Source: an uncultured Gammaproteobacteria bacterium
Lineage (GTDB): Bacteria > Pseudomonadota > Gammaproteobacteria > Eutrophobiales > Eutrophobiaceae
Reading direction: 5' to 3'
NCBI GenBank assembly: GCA_943788815.1
Contig: CALSRS010000002.1
Coordinates: 493,062 to 557,061 of the forward strand
Length of the DNA: 64,000 bases
This document shows positions 16,229-26,375 of the stretch, in pieces (position 1 is the stretch's first letter; the number at the start of each line of letters is the position of its first letter). Position numbers and translations under genes: made by a program. The notes below the pieces were generated by a model. That model was not told the origin of the DNA, made no database searches, and saw nothing but the letters and a program-made list of their open reading frames with translations.

Positions 16229-17724
16229 CTTTTTTTAGGCCGCATATGCGGGAATAAAATTACATCTCTAATCGTAGGTGAATCAGTGAGTAGCATTACC
16301 AGACGATCTATACCTATTCCTTCGCCAGCTGTAGGCGGCATTCCATATTCTAGTGCTGTAATGTAATCAGCATCATAATGCATGGCTTCGTTGTCACCAG
16401 CCTCTTTGCTTTCAACCTGTTTTTTAAATCGCTCTGCCTGATCATCAGGATCGTTGAGTTCAGAAAATCCATTGGCGATTTCCCTGCCACCTATAAATAG
16501 TTCGAAACGATCTGTTAGAAAGGGATTTTCATTATTACTGCGGGCAAGGGGTGAGACTTCCTTTGGATAGGCGGTAATAAAAATGGGATCGGCAAGTTTG
16601 CTCTCAACTGTTTTTTCAAAAATTTCTATTTGTATTTTTCCCAATCCAAAATTTTCTTCATATGGAATTTCCAGTTTTTTAGCTGTGTTTCGGATTCTTT
16701 CCAGGTCATTAATGTCATCTTCATTTAATCCTGAATTAAATTTCAGTATGGATTCAAAAACTGACATTCTTGCAAACGGCACACCTAGATCGTAACTTTT
16801 TCCCTGATAGCTTATGCTTTTTTCATTAAAAATATTTTCAACCAGTTTTCTCAACAGATCTTCTGTCAGGTCCATAAGGTCTTCGTAATCAGCATAGGCC
16901 TGATAAAACTCCAGCATACTAAATTCCGGGTTATGCCGTGGAGACAATCCTTCGTTTCTAAAACTCCGATTTATTTCAAATACCTTTTCAACTCCTCCCA
17001 CGACCAGGCGTTTTAAATACAATTCAGGGGCAATACGCAGGTAAAGATCCATATCCAATGCATTATGGTGTGTCTTAAATGGTCTTGCCGTAGCACCGCC
17101 AGGGACCGGGTGCATCATGGGGGTTTCCACCTCCACAAAGCCACACCCATCCAGGTAGCTGCGGATGTAGTTAATCGTTTTAGAACGTATGGAAAATACC
17201 TTACGGGTTTCATCGTTGGTCATCAGGTCCAGGTAACGCTGACGATATCGCGTTTCCTGATCCGTCAGTCCATGAAATTTTTCCGGTAAAGGACGTAATG
17301 ACTTAACCAGGATGGTGAATTCCTCCACATGGATGGAAAGTTCACCGGTTTTGGTAACAAAAAGTCTTCCTTTAATAGCAAGAATATCGCCAAGATCACA
17401 CTGTTTGAAATCATTGTAGGTTTCTTCGCATACATCATCCTTGCGCACAAAGATCTGTATTTGTCCTGACATATCCTGGAGGTGTGCAAATGAAGCCTTG
17501 CCCATAATTCGGCGAGACATCATTCTGCCTGCAATTGAGACCTGTATTTTTTTCTCATCAAGGTCTTCTTTTGCGCTCTCGCCATACTTGTCATGAAGTT
17601 GTCCTGCGAGGGAGTCACGTTTAAAGTCATTTCGATAAGCTACACCTGCATCACGTAGTGTCTGTAGATGTTCTCTACGCTGCGCGATTAATTCATCTTC
17701 GGTACTGTGATTATCATCAGTCAT
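16219..17724 (-). CDS. lysS: lysyl-tRNA synthetase, class II
   Basis: The 501-residue class II enzyme charges tRNA-Lys. An N-terminal OB-fold anticodon-binding domain (about residues 55-160) includes [19 protein letters not shown]. The catalytic domain has motif 2 in [20 protein letters not shown] and motif 3 in [11 protein letters not shown]. The protein has normal bacterial length. It follows prfB on the minus strand, the usual order in gammaproteobacteria, with a 172-bp gap. Confidence 0.98.
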   Translation of the reverse strand: MTDDNHSTEDELIAQRREHLQTLRDAGVAYRNDFKRDSLAGQLHDKYGESAKEDLDEKKIQVSIAGRMMSRRIMGKASFAHLQDMSGQIQIFVRKDDVCEETYNDFKQCDLGDILAIKGRLFVTKTGELSIHVEEFTILVKSLRPLPEKFHGLTDQETRYRQRYLDLMTNDETRKVFSIRSKTINYIRSYLDGCGFVEVETPMMHPVPGGATARPFKTHHNALDMDLYLRIAPELYLKRLVVGGVEKVFEINRSFRNEGLSPRHNPEFSMLEFYQAYADYEDLMDLTEDLLRKLVENIFNEKSISYQGKSYDLGVPFARMSVFESILKFNSGLNEDDINDLERIRNTAKKLEIPYEENFGLGKIQIEIFEKTVESKLADPIFITAYPKEVSPLARSNNENPFLTDRFELFIGGREIANGFSELNDPDDQAERFKKQVESKEAGDNEAMHYDADYITALEYGMPPTAGEGIGIDRLVMLLTDSPTIRDVILFPHMRPKKSNE

Positions 17725-17896
17725 ATTGATATTTATATTTGGTTAAAGATTTATATACTCTGTAATGTCATTGATTATATCGGCATAAACTAAAAATATT
17801 TTTTGACTTAACTAACATTATATATACTTATATGTAGCTGTAATTCTTGTTAAGCCTGTCTATTTTGTATCGTCACTTACTATTACTTTATACTGA

Positions 17897-18995
17897 TTAA
17901 ACTCCCGCCTTTAAACTTGCTTCAAGGAACTTGTCCAGATTTCCGTCTAATACTGATTGGGTATTGGTCATTTCCACATTCGTCCTTAAGTCTTTGATTC
18001 TGGACTGATCCAGGACATAAGATCTAATCTGACTTCCCCATCCAATATCAGCTTTACTATCTTCAAGTTTTTGTTGTTCTGACATTCGTTCGTGCATTTC
18101 CATCTCGTATAATTTAGCCCGTAATTGTTTCATAGCATTATCACGATTCTTATGCTGAGACCTGTCATTTTGACATTGTACGACAATCCCCGAGGGGTTA
18201 TGCGTAATTCTTACCGCGGAATCCGTTTTATTAACATGCTGACCACCTGCTCCACTGGCACGATAGGTATCGACACGTAAGTCTGCAGGATTAATTTCTA
18301 TAGAGATATCATCATCAATTTCTGGTGAGACAAAGACAGAAGCAAACGAGGTATGACGTCGGTTACCAGAATCAAATGGGGATTTTCTTACCAGGCGATG
18401 GACGCCTGTTTCCGTACGCAACCAACCAAATGCATATTCACCCGTCAATTTTATTGTCGCGCTCTTGATCCCCGCCACTTCACCTGCTGAAACTTCAATA
18501 AGATCCAAAGTGTAGTCGTGCTCTTCGCCCCACCTCAGATACATCCTCAATAGCATTTCTGCCCAATCCTGGGCCTCGGTTCCTCCTGAACCAGATTGAA
18601 TATCTAAAAATGCATTATTTTCATCCATTTCGCCGGAAAACATCCTGCGAAATTCAAATTCCTGGAGTAAAGATTCCATCGCATCCAGGTCATGATCTAC
18701 AGCGGCAACTGTATCAGCATCGTTATCTTCTTTGGCCATCGCGAGTAATTCTTCGGCATCCTCAATTCCCGAGGATAACTTTTGAATTGTCTCCACCATT
18801 TTCTCCAGGTTTACCCTTTCTTTTCCCAGTTTCTGGGCACGGTCTGGGTCATTCCATATGGAAGCTTGTTCAAGTTCGCGGGTGACTTCAATCAGGCGCT
18901 CTGCCTTTACATCAAAGTCAAAGATACCTCCTGAGAGAGTCTGTCCTTTCTTTGATATCTTTTGTTCTTGAAATTACAGAGGTTATTTCCAACAT
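17897..18995 (-). CDS. prfB: peptide chain release factor 2, with programmed +1 frameshift
   Basis: RF2 recognises UGA and UAA stop codons. The coding sequence is in two frames. It opens at the ATG at 18995 ([15 protein letters not shown]), runs to an in-frame TGA at 18918-18920, then shifts +1 to read [16 protein letters not shown] onward. The shift site reads AGG AGG TAT CTT TGA C, matching the classic Shine-Dalgarno-like stimulator and slippery CTT TGA C. The decoded product is about 365 residues. It carries the tripeptide SPF in [10 protein letters not shown], which defines RF2, and the catalytic GGQ in GAGGQHVNK. Low RF2 slows termination at the TGA and favours the shift, giving autoregulation. 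It lies between recJ and lysS. Confidence 0.97.
18918..18932 (-). promoter_or_regulatory. prfB: prfB +1 programmed frameshift site
   Basis: On the coding strand AGGAGG (18932-18927), TAT, CTT and then TGA (18920-18918) followed by C reproduce the conserved RF2 recoding signal. The reading frame before and after is coding, and nothing else explains the TGA. Confidence 0.97.
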
Positions 18996-19101
18996 TACAT
19001 CATCTCGATTAGTTTAATAGAACGGAATATTACACCAGGCACGCTAATTGAAACAGGCTTGAGACAGAGTTTTTAAAAAAGAATTCTCTATGTGAGGCCG
19101 A

Positions 19102-20832
19102 TTATGAAACGGGCTCCAGATATTCCACTATCAACTGAGTAGATCTTCTCCCCATGTATTCATTTACATCAATTTTATAAATCAGATTTAATATTGAAAT
19201 GTCGCTCGGCCAGGAACGATGGGTAGTATTGAATGCAATAGCATCAATATGCCGGTTATCATTATGGGCCTTCACCCTTAATTTCAGGTGATTTTCACCG
19301 ACAATTTTCTTATCTATGATTTCAAACATACCGTCGAAAAGCGGTTCGGGGAATCCCTGCCCCCATGGACCTGCACTACGTAAGGCCTCAGCAGTCTCCA
19401 GGTTAATATCTTCCACGTTCAATTCCCCATCAGTATAAATATCAGAATCAAGTCCATTTATCCGTATGTGCTCACTAATCAATTCATTAAATAATCGAGA
19501 AAACCGATCAAAAGATTTTTCAGGGATGGTGAGACCTGCGGCCATGGCGTGTCCACCAAAGGTAATAACGAGCTCTGGTTCAAGGGTAACGACCCTGTCT
19601 ATGACATCGCGTATATTTATACCAGGTATTGACCGGGCGGATCCTTTTAAGCAATCATCTTCGTCACATGCAAAGGCAATTACCGGTCTTTGTAGCTTGT
19701 CCTTTATTCTTGCGGCTAAAATTCCAATAACGCCCTGGTGCCATTGAGCATTAAATAAGCAAATCCCATTATCTGCATCATATCTATCCAGTTTGCCAAC
19801 TGATGATAAAAATTGCAGGGCTTGTTGATGCATTTCATCCTGTATGTCCTTACGCTCCTTATTTAATGTATCGAGTTGAACCGCAATTGCATCGCAAAAT
19901 TGCGCATCATCACTAATCAGGCACTCAATCCCCAGGCTCATATCTGATAATCTTCCAGCTGCATTCAATCGTGGTCCCAATACAAATCCAAGATCACTCG
20001 CCACCAGTGTTGCATGATTACGTCCTGCAATTTCCAATAAAGAGTGTATACCCGTGACGCATTTTCCTGCCTGCATCAAATTTATCCCATGAGAGACAAG
20101 TATGCGGTTGTTATAATCCAGAGGAACCACATCAGCAACCGTCCCTAATGCTACCAGATCAAGATAAGTAGCCAGATTTGGTTCTTTAATACCTTGAGTT
20201 TCAAACCAGTTACGAGTTCGTAGCTCAGCGCGTAACGCAGCCAACATATAAAACATGACACCAACACCAGCAAGAGCCTTACTGGGAAAATTATCTCCTG
20301 GCTGATTTGGATTTACTATTGCGCTGGCATCTGGTAATTCATTTCCGGGTAAATGATGATCAGTAATAAGTACTTCCACACCGTGAGACCTTGCCCTGCT
20401 TACCCCTTCTAAACTTGAGATACCATTATCAACTGTTATGATAATGTCAGGATTAAGATCCAAAGCGAGATCAACCACATCTGGACTCAGACCATAACCA
20501 TGTTTAAAACGATCGGGCACCAGGTATTCAACGTGTATTGCCCCCATGGCAGTGAGGCCGCGAATTCCAAGTGCGCATGCAGTCGCGCCATCGACATCAT
20601 AATCAGAGACAATCAAAAGATATTTCTGGTTTTCTATCATATCCGCAAGCAGGCTTGCAGCTTCTTGAATATTTTTTAGAGATGTATACGAGTGTAACTT
20701 GTCCAGTGTATATGCAATTTCATCTACCGAACTCAGACCGCGTGATGCATAAACCTGTTGTAAAACAGGGTGTATTAAATCAGGAAAAATAATATCCCTA
20801 TTGGTATCACGCCGCTTAATTGTCCTTTGCAT
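19102..20832 (-). CDS. recJ: single-stranded-DNA-specific exonuclease RecJ
   Basis: A 576-residue 5'-3' ssDNA exonuclease used in recombination and mismatch repair. DHH-family motifs are present: VSDYDVDGATAC (motif I), IITVDNGISS (II) and ITDHHLPG (III, the DHH). There is also the DHHA1 motif TFGGHAMAAGLTI, and then an OB-type C-terminal domain. The start overlaps the end of the phosphoglycerate-mutase-like gene by 17 nt, so the two are co-translated. It precedes prfB and lysS in the same orientation. Confidence 0.97.
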   Translation of the reverse strand: MQRTIKRRDTNRDIIFPDLIHPVLQQVYASRGLSSVDEIAYTLDKLHSYTSLKNIQEAASLLADMIENQKYLLIVSDYDVDGATACALGIRGLTAMGAIHVEYLVPDRFKHGYGLSPDVVDLALDLNPDIIITVDNGISSLEGVSRARSHGVEVLITDHHLPGNELPDASAIVNPNQPGDNFPSKALAGVGVMFYMLAALRAELRTRNWFETQGIKEPNLATYLDLVALGTVADVVPLDYNNRILVSHGINLMQAGKCVTGIHSLLEIAGRNHATLVASDLGFVLGPRLNAAGRLSDMSLGIECLISDDAQFCDAIAVQLDTLNKERKDIQDEMHQQALQFLSSVGKLDRYDADNGICLFNAQWHQGVIGILAARIKDKLQRPVIAFACDEDDCLKGSARSIPGINIRDVIDRVVTLEPELVITFGGHAMAAGLTIPEKSFDRFSRLFNELISEHIRINGLDSDIYTDGELNVEDINLETAEALRSAGPWGQGFPEPLFDGMFEIIDKKIVGENHLKLRVKAHNDNRHIDAIAFNTTHRSWPSDISILNLIYKIDVNEYMGRRSTQLIVEYLEPVS

Positions 20833-21868
20833 ATAGTGGAAGTCTCTTGTAATGAATAATTGAGTGAGATTTTTTCCAGAATTTCTTGAGATTAAATCTA
20901 TTTATTTTAAAATCATGTCCATCCGAGATTATACGCAGATTTTTTAACTTTCCCTGATTAAGCCAATCCAGTGCCGGACTAAACCAGCTTCCTTCCAGCA
21001 ACATTAATCCTTTTTGCCAAAGATCCAGATTTTGGTACTGTCGTGGAGCCTGGCAATGCATAAGAATTGATAATACATCACTTGCGTCACCACAATGACC
21101 CATCATACCAAGAAAATGACTGGGTACGGGGTAACAGCTGGTCGATGCTAAACTGGCCAGGCTAGATGCATAAATATCATTAGAAAACACCGCAGATAGT
21201 CCTGTCTCTGTTATTTCACCTAATTGTCCCATCCCCCAAAACCAAATGCTGTTTACAGGCAATTCTCCTCGCTCTTCCCTTTGCTGGTTAATATCAGCAT
21301 TAAATAAATGCATTTGGACTTCATTTAGCACGCTATGTAGTTTTCCGGAATCTTCACCACGAGGGAGATATGCCGTGATGTCACTTCCTACCACACTACT
21401 GATTTCAGTGGTCGTAATAGACAGTTCGTTTTCTAGTTGTATATACCATCGATCCTCAAACGGGACTTCAATCATATATCCATAATCTTGCAATACCTTG
21501 TTTGCCTCTGCCGCAATCGCCAGGGCATCATGCTGGCTAAGATTTAAAATAAATGAATCCATCATAACCAATCCGTCTCTATCGGGGCTGAGATGAACAG
21601 GGTCAGCTCGCATCCATATCCCACTGGTATCACCGTCATTATCTACGTGTCGTGTAATTGCCCCTACCGGCACATCATTATCGACAGAGAAATTTTGCTT
21701 AAGGATATTTGCAAGGCTACGATGATATTCAGGACTGGTATTGACGTTTACTGTATGCCTGGAGCGTGATAACAGGAGTTCCAGTGAAGCAAGTGATGGC
21801 ACATAATCTTCGTGAAACCGGGCATCCGGCCCCAGTAGTCCGGGGATAATCAACGTCAGATTTTGCAT
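20816..21868 (-). CDS. phosphoglycerate-mutase-like protein of the alkaline phosphatase superfamily
   Basis: A 350-residue protein beginning MQNLTLIIPGLLGPDARFH. Stretches such as WMRADPVHLSPDRDGLVMMD and WFWGMGQLG are typical of a conserved gammaproteobacterial family usually annotated as a cofactor-independent phosphoglycerate-mutase-like regulator and found next to recJ. I do not see the full metal-binding set expected of an active mutase, such as the N-terminal DG and the DSDH-type blocks, so catalysis is doubtful. It lies between thrC and recJ and overlaps recJ by 17 nt. The function is not established. Confidence 0.7.
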   Translation of the reverse strand: MQNLTLIIPGLLGPDARFHEDYVPSLASLELLLSRSRHTVNVNTSPEYHRSLANILKQNFSVDNDVPVGAITRHVDNDGDTSGIWMRADPVHLSPDRDGLVMMDSFILNLSQHDALAIAAEANKVLQDYGYMIEVPFEDRWYIQLENELSITTTEISSVVGSDITAYLPRGEDSGKLHSVLNEVQMHLFNADINQQREERGELPVNSIWFWGMGQLGEITETGLSAVFSNDIYASSLASLASTSCYPVPSHFLGMMGHCGDASDVLSILMHCQAPRQYQNLDLWQKGLMLLEGSWFSPALDWLNQGKLKNLRIISDGHDFKINRFNLKKFWKKSHSIIHYKRLPLYAKDN

Positions 21869-21914
21869 GAATGGAATTTACATGAGAAAAGCCACGCTCG
21901 CCAGTTTAATGAAT

Positions 21915-21942
21915 GTGAAAAGTAAGACGTAAAGAGTAACGC
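21915..21942 (+). repeat. degenerate heptad array between the mutase-like gene and thrC
   Basis: GTGAAAA, GTAAGAC, GTAAAGA and GTAACGC are four consecutive units on the plus strand. They are oriented opposite to the thrC-end heptads at 22117 and bracket a block containing the repeat at 21984-22022. No plus-strand gene ends here, so this copy is not tied to a stop codon. Confidence 0.65.
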
Positions 21943-21983
21943 GCTTTATATTACTGGATTACCGCTTCGACTTTGTCTCCATG

Positions 21984-22080
21984 AGTCGCTCTCGGTCTTC
22001 GTTCCAGACTCGACTCTACCGAATCCAACCATGGAATCGTACCACCTACATCCATGTAGGCGTTCGCGGGAATGACGGGT
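21984..22080. repeat. dispersed intergenic repeat, copy 1
   Basis: The segment around 21984-22022 (CTCGGTCTTCGTTCCAG, then a near-copy of CGACTCTACCGA) recurs at 40763-40801. It continues with a hairpin CCTACAT/ATGTAGG (22045-22060) and ends in CGCGGGAATGACGG, half of the palindrome seen at 24925. It lies between thrC and the mutase-like gene and appears non-coding. Confidence 0.7.
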
Positions 22081-22116
22081 GGAAACATGAAGATACACTT
22101 TACATGTTTCGTTTAA

Positions 22117-22134
22117 CGTCTAACTCCTCACTCC
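22117..22134 (-). repeat. heptad element containing the thrC stop
   Basis: CGTCTAA, CTCCTCA and a partial CTCC are in register. The thrC TGA stop (22128-22130 on the minus strand) lies in the second unit. Orientation relative to the gene is the same as at argG and lysS. Confidence 0.65.
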
Positions 22135-23258
22135 AAATTATCCACTATAGCCTTCTTTACTTGATCAAACTCCGGCTCAATCTTTATGACAGGGGCTTTA
22201 CTTTGCTTGATAGCTGTATCGGGATCCTTGAGACCATGACCAGTAAGGGTACAAACAATGACACTACCTTCAGGAATTTTGCCAGAATTGATGTCCTTTA
22301 AGGCACCGGTAACCGAGATTGCCGAAGCAGGCTCACAGAAAATACCTTCCTTCTCTGCCAGCAGTTTCTGTGTCGCCAGGATCTCATCGTCTGAAAATTC
22401 ATCAAACCATCCGTTTGATTCCTTGCTGGCTGTCAATGCAAAATCCCAGGACTGAGGGTTACCAATACGAATCGCCGTAGCGACAGTTTCAGGATTTTCC
22501 ACTGGATGACCACGAAGAAATGGCGCAGCTCCACTGGCCTGATAACCACACATCACTGGTGTCGTGTCCACCACCTTGTCTCGATTATAATCACCTTGCT
22601 GAGACTGAAATGTATCCTGAAAAACTTCTCTGCCAGCATATTCACAATATCCTAACCAGTGTGCTGTAATGTTCCCTGCATTTCCTACTGGTAAACAATG
22701 GTAGTCAGGTGCCCGACCTAACGCATCTATAATCTCAAAAGCGATAGTTTTTTGACCATGTATACGATAAGGGTTGATAGAATTGACGATACTGACCGCG
22801 GTGTTCTCCCCTACTTCTTTAACCAGACGCATCCCATCATCAAAATTACCCAGAATTTGAATGACAACAGAGCCCTTAATCATGGCCTGTGCAAGTTTTC
22901 CCAGGGCAATCTTGCCTTCAGGAATCAATACAAAACATTTTATCCCGGCACGGCTGGCGTAGGCTGCGGCTGATGCAGACGTATTACCTGTGGAGGCACA
23001 TATCAAGGCCTTGGCACCTTCAGTCACCGATTGGCTGACAGCCACGGTCATTCCTCTATCCTTAAAAGAACCTGTGGGATTGAGACCCTCAAACTTGGCA
23101 TAGATTTCAACTTTTTTGCCTGTCAGGCTCTGAATATTTTCCAGGGGAATGAGTGGTGTGCTCCCTTCGTACAAAGAAACTACACTTGCATCACTGGCAA
23201 GAGGAAGCCTTGATCTGTATCGATCGATAAGTCCTTTGTTAGTTCTAAATTCAGTCAT
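22128..23258 (-). CDS. thrC: threonine synthase
   Basis: A 376-residue PLP enzyme converting O-phosphohomoserine to threonine. The PLP lysine is in [15 protein letters not shown] (about residue 63), and the phosphate-binding glycine loop is [12 protein letters not shown]. The length matches the short bacterial form, not the ~460-residue form. It lies downstream of hom on the same strand but 319 bp away, with repeats in the gap, so it may also have its own promoter. Confidence 0.97.
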   Translation of the reverse strand: MTEFRTNKGLIDRYRSRLPLASDASVVSLYEGSTPLIPLENIQSLTGKKVEIYAKFEGLNPTGSFKDRGMTVAVSQSVTEGAKALICASTGNTSASAAAYASRAGIKCFVLIPEGKIALGKLAQAMIKGSVVIQILGNFDDGMRLVKEVGENTAVSIVNSINPYRIHGQKTIAFEIIDALGRAPDYHCLPVGNAGNITAHWLGYCEYAGREVFQDTFQSQQGDYNRDKVVDTTPVMCGYQASGAAPFLRGHPVENPETVATAIRIGNPQSWDFALTASKESNGWFDEFSDDEILATQKLLAEKEGIFCEPASAISVTGALKDINSGKIPEGSVIVCTLTGHGLKDPDTAIKQSKAPVIKIEPEFDQVKKAIVDNLE

Positions 23259-23577
23259 CTAATTACTCTATTAATGTTACTTATACGTCATGCCGAGCTT
23301 GACTTGGCATCCAGTAGAAAAAATGTCCAGTTTCGGAGTCATTATTTCACTGGATACTGGCATTCGCCAGTATGACGAATCTATTTTACCTTGTTAATTA
23401 TCACTAGTTGTATACAGTTGCGATGATGCTGTGTACCGCTATGCCGCTGTTATTCACTGTAAATATAATGACTACCCTACGGGCAGACTTATTTTCACTG
23501 GATTCCAGATAAGTCCTACGGACTTACCGGAATAACGATGTCTATAAATTAAATTAGTACGTTTTGCTTTTTACTAC
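23259..23577. repeat. repeat-filled gap between hom and thrC
   Basis: No gene is visible in this 319-bp gap. ATACTGGC (23354-23361), a 4-base loop and GCCAGTAT (23366-23373) make a perfect hairpin that recurs at 28673-28692. A second block at 23467-23540 (CTACGGGCAGACTTA, then ATTCCAGATAA) recurs at 24961-25032 after hom's neighbour alaC. These look like dispersed REP-like elements. Confidence 0.8.
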
Positions 23578-24888
23578 TTAAGCCAAAGACTCTACTCTAA
23601 TCCGTTTAACCTTGTCCTTCACGGATGCGAGTGCTTCTATCTTCGATATCGCCTGGTTCATATTTTTCTCCCGAGTCATTTGGGTGAGAAAAATCACAGG
23701 GACATCTGCGACGTCACCTTCAGGTTCTTTCTGAATAATGGCTTCAATACTGATGTTAAGATCACCCAGTATTGAGGTTATGTCAGACAGTACACCTGGT
23801 TTATCCACCGCAAGGACACGCAAATAATAACCCGTTTCGACCTCTTCCATGGGTTTGATTGCAATATCAGACATGGCACTGGGTTGAAAGGCAAGATGAG
23901 GTACCCGGTTTCCGGGGTCTGTCGTAAGGGCCCGTACCACATCGACCACATCGGCAATGACAGAAGAGGCAGTCGGTTCTGAACCGGCCCCGGCACCATA
24001 ATATAATGTTGGACCAACGGCATCACCTTTAACCAAAATCGCATTCATGACACCGTCGACATTGGCAATCAATCGCCTATGAGGAATCAAGGTGGGATGC
24101 ACGCGTAGTTCTACCCCTTGATCGGTCATACGAGTGATACCCAGATGCTTGATCTTATAACCCAGTTCCAACGCATAGGCGACGTCCTGACGTTCGATGT
24201 TGGTAATGCCTTCCCGGTAAACCTTGTCAAACTGCAAAGGAATACCGAAGGCAATGGAGGACAGGATGGTCAACTTATGAGCCGCATCCACACCTTCTAT
24301 ATCAAACTCAGGGTTTGCCTCGGCATAGCCCAAGGCCTGTGCCTCAGCGAGGACATCATCAAAATCTCGGCTCTTTAACAACATTTCTGACAATATAAAG
24401 TTGCTGGTGCCATTTATAATTCCCGCCGCCCATTCAATCTGGTTTGCCGCCAAACCTTCTCTTACTGCTTTAATGATTGGAATCCCACCAGCCACTGCCG
24501 CTTCAAAGGCAACCGTCACCCCTTTCGCCTGTGCTGCTGCAAAAATCTCGTTACCATGTGTTGCAATCAAGGCCTTATTTGCAGTCACCACATGCTTGCC
24601 ATTTTCTATGGCCTTCATCACCAGTTCCAATGCTGGCGAATAGCCGCCAATCAGTTCAATAATAATCTCAACATCCGGATCATTCACTACGGCAAAGGCA
24701 TCATCAGTAATATTGCCAACCGTTTCCAGCCCGGATATGTCTTTACTGTATTCCTTAGCAGCGGCCTGGCTGATAGTTATCGCCCGACCTGCCCGTCTTG
24801 CGATCTCATTCGCATTGCGTGACAGGACGCTGACGGTGCCACCACCGACAGTCCCTAAACCTAATAATCCTATTTTTACGGGTTCCAT
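23578..24888 (-). CDS. hom: homoserine dehydrogenase
   Basis: This 436-residue monofunctional enzyme reduces aspartate semialdehyde to homoserine with NAD(P)H. The N-terminal Rossmann motif is GLLGLGTVGGGTVSVL (about residues 7-22). The catalytic region includes AAVAGGIPII and INGTSNFILSEM. A C-terminal ACT domain (about residues 355-430, YLRVLAVDKPGVLSDIT) is expected to bind threonine for feedback inhibition. It sits between alaC and thrC, all on the minus strand, giving a methionine/threonine branch cluster. Confidence 0.98.
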   Translation of the reverse strand: MEPVKIGLLGLGTVGGGTVSVLSRNANEIARRAGRAITISQAAAKEYSKDISGLETVGNITDDAFAVVNDPDVEIIIELIGGYSPALELVMKAIENGKHVVTANKALIATHGNEIFAAAQAKGVTVAFEAAVAGGIPIIKAVREGLAANQIEWAAGIINGTSNFILSEMLLKSRDFDDVLAEAQALGYAEANPEFDIEGVDAAHKLTILSSIAFGIPLQFDKVYREGITNIERQDVAYALELGYKIKHLGITRMTDQGVELRVHPTLIPHRRLIANVDGVMNAILVKGDAVGPTLYYGAGAGSEPTASSVIADVVDVVRALTTDPGNRVPHLAFQPSAMSDIAIKPMEEVETGYYLRVLAVDKPGVLSDITSILGDLNISIEAIIQKEPEGDVADVPVIFLTQMTREKNMNQAISKIEALASVKDKVKRIRVESLA

Positions 24889-24924
24889 AATTTAAATAAT
24901 CTTAGATTTTAAAAAAAGTTAATT

Positions 24925-24953
24925 CCGTCATTCCCGCGAAGGCGGGAATCCAG
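24925..24953. repeat. palindromic repeat, ATTCCCGC-GAAG-GCGGGAAT
   Basis: ATTCCCGC, a GAAG loop and GCGGGAAT form an 8-bp stem inside CCGTCATTCCCGCG... to ...AATCCAG. This resembles widespread short extragenic palindromes of proteobacteria. A half copy is at 22067-22080. Confidence 0.85.
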
Positions 24954-24960
24954 TTAATTT

Positions 24961-25032
24961 AATGACTGCCCTACGGGCAGACTTAGTTTCACTAAATTCC
25001 AGATAACCGCTACGCGGTTTCCGCAATGACGA
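24961..25032. repeat. dispersed repeat, second copy of the 23467 element
   Basis: About 70 bp match 23467-23540: both contain CTACGGGCAGACTTA, TTCACT and ATTCCAGATAA, then end in a different small palindrome (CCGCTACGCGG here, GTCCTACGGAC there). Non-coding. Confidence 0.8.
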
Positions 25033-25040
25033 AATAAGTG

Positions 25041-25054
25041 TTTCACGCCTCACT
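25041..25054 (-). repeat. heptad element containing the alaC stop
   Basis: TTTCACG and CCTCACT are two units, with the alaC TGA (25043-25045 complement) inside the first. The purine-rich strand is again the coding strand. Confidence 0.5.
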
Positions 25055-26248
25055 CCGTATCTTGACTACGTTATTGTCTTTCAACATTCCACGTATGCCT
25101 CGGACTGCTTGACGGGTACGATGTTCATTTTCAATTAAACTGAATCTGACATAGTTATCGCCATATTCACCAAAACCAATACCCGGGGAAACCGCTACCT
25201 TTGCCTGTAATAGTAATTGCTTTGAAAATTCCAATGATCCCAGATGCTGAAACTGCTCTGGTATTGGCGCCCAGACAAACATGGTGGCCTTGGGTTTTTC
25301 TACAGCCCAGCCTGCCGCATTCAAGCCGTCACAAAGGACGTCTCGTCTACTTTGATACATAGTTCGGATCTCTTCAACACAATCTTGTGGTCCTTCAAGC
25401 GCGGTGATGGCCGCCACTTGTATGGGGGTAAACATGCCGTAGTCGAGGTAAGACTTCATTCTTGCCAGAGCATTGACCAATGCCTTATTTCCCACCATAA
25501 ACCCTACCCGCCATCCAGGCATGTTATAACTCTTGGACAAAGTATAAAATTCTACGGCGACATCCTTGGCTCCATCAACCTGCATAATGGAAGGCGCACG
25601 GTAACCGTCAAACACAATCTCGGCATAAGCAAGGTCCTGAATAACCCAAATCTCATGCTCTTTTGCAAACGCTACCACTTTTTCAAAAAAACCAAGATCA
25701 ACGCATTGTGTTGTGGGATTACTTGGAAAATTTAACAACAGTAATTTTGGCTTTGGCCAACTATTGCGAACAGCGTTTTCTAACTCATCAAAAAAATTCA
25801 CATCCGGACCAATAGGAACATGCCTGACATCTGCTCCAGCGATAATAAAACCATAAGGATGGATGGGATAAGACGGGTTTGGTACCAATACAGCATCGCC
25901 TCGGTCAACTATCGCCATGGCAAGATGTGCCAGCCCTTCTTTTGAACCCAGTGTCACAATCGCTTCTAATTCCGGATCCAGATCAACATCATATTTATTC
26001 TTATACCATTGGCATATCGCCCGGCGCAGACGCGGTATTCCACGAGATACTGAGTATCTATGAACATCGGGACGCTGAGACACAGCCACCAGTTTCTCAA
26101 CGATATGGGCAGGCGCCGGCTGATCAGGGTTTCCCATACCAAAATCTATAATGTCTTCACCACGATGTCGTTCCTGCATCTTCAATTCATTGACGATATT
26201 GAAGACATAGGGCGGCAAACGGTCAATTCTTGGGAAATCTTCTTTCAT
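25043..26248 (-). CDS. alaC: alanine-synthesising aminotransferase, AlaC type
   Basis: A 401-residue fold-type I PLP aminotransferase (class I/II). The substrate-binding region is [12 protein letters not shown]. The PLP lysine is in [19 protein letters not shown], and [17 protein letters not shown] near the C-terminus carries the carboxylate-binding Arg. The sequence and its place before hom match AlaC, which makes alanine from pyruvate and glutamate. Related names such as a methionine or diaminopimelate aminotransferase are less likely. The distance to hom is 154 bp and contains repeats. Confidence 0.88.
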   Translation of the reverse strand: MKEDFPRIDRLPPYVFNIVNELKMQERHRGEDIIDFGMGNPDQPAPAHIVEKLVAVSQRPDVHRYSVSRGIPRLRRAICQWYKNKYDVDLDPELEAIVTLGSKEGLAHLAMAIVDRGDAVLVPNPSYPIHPYGFIIAGADVRHVPIGPDVNFFDELENAVRNSWPKPKLLLLNFPSNPTTQCVDLGFFEKVVAFAKEHEIWVIQDLAYAEIVFDGYRAPSIMQVDGAKDVAVEFYTLSKSYNMPGWRVGFMVGNKALVNALARMKSYLDYGMFTPIQVAAITALEGPQDCVEEIRTMYQSRRDVLCDGLNAAGWAVEKPKATMFVWAPIPEQFQHLGSLEFSKQLLLQAKVAVSPGIGFGEYGDNYVRFSLIENEHRTRQAVRGIRGMLKDNNVVKIRSEA

Positions 26249-26375
26249 TTCAGACTATAAAGAGTTCGTTTTTAATAAAAGAGATGAAGTATAAGGGAAT
26301 ATCTACAAAGGTGACAATATTGTTGCTGATTTTAGAATGATTTCCAGTTCGCCCATTTACCGTCATACTGTACAT

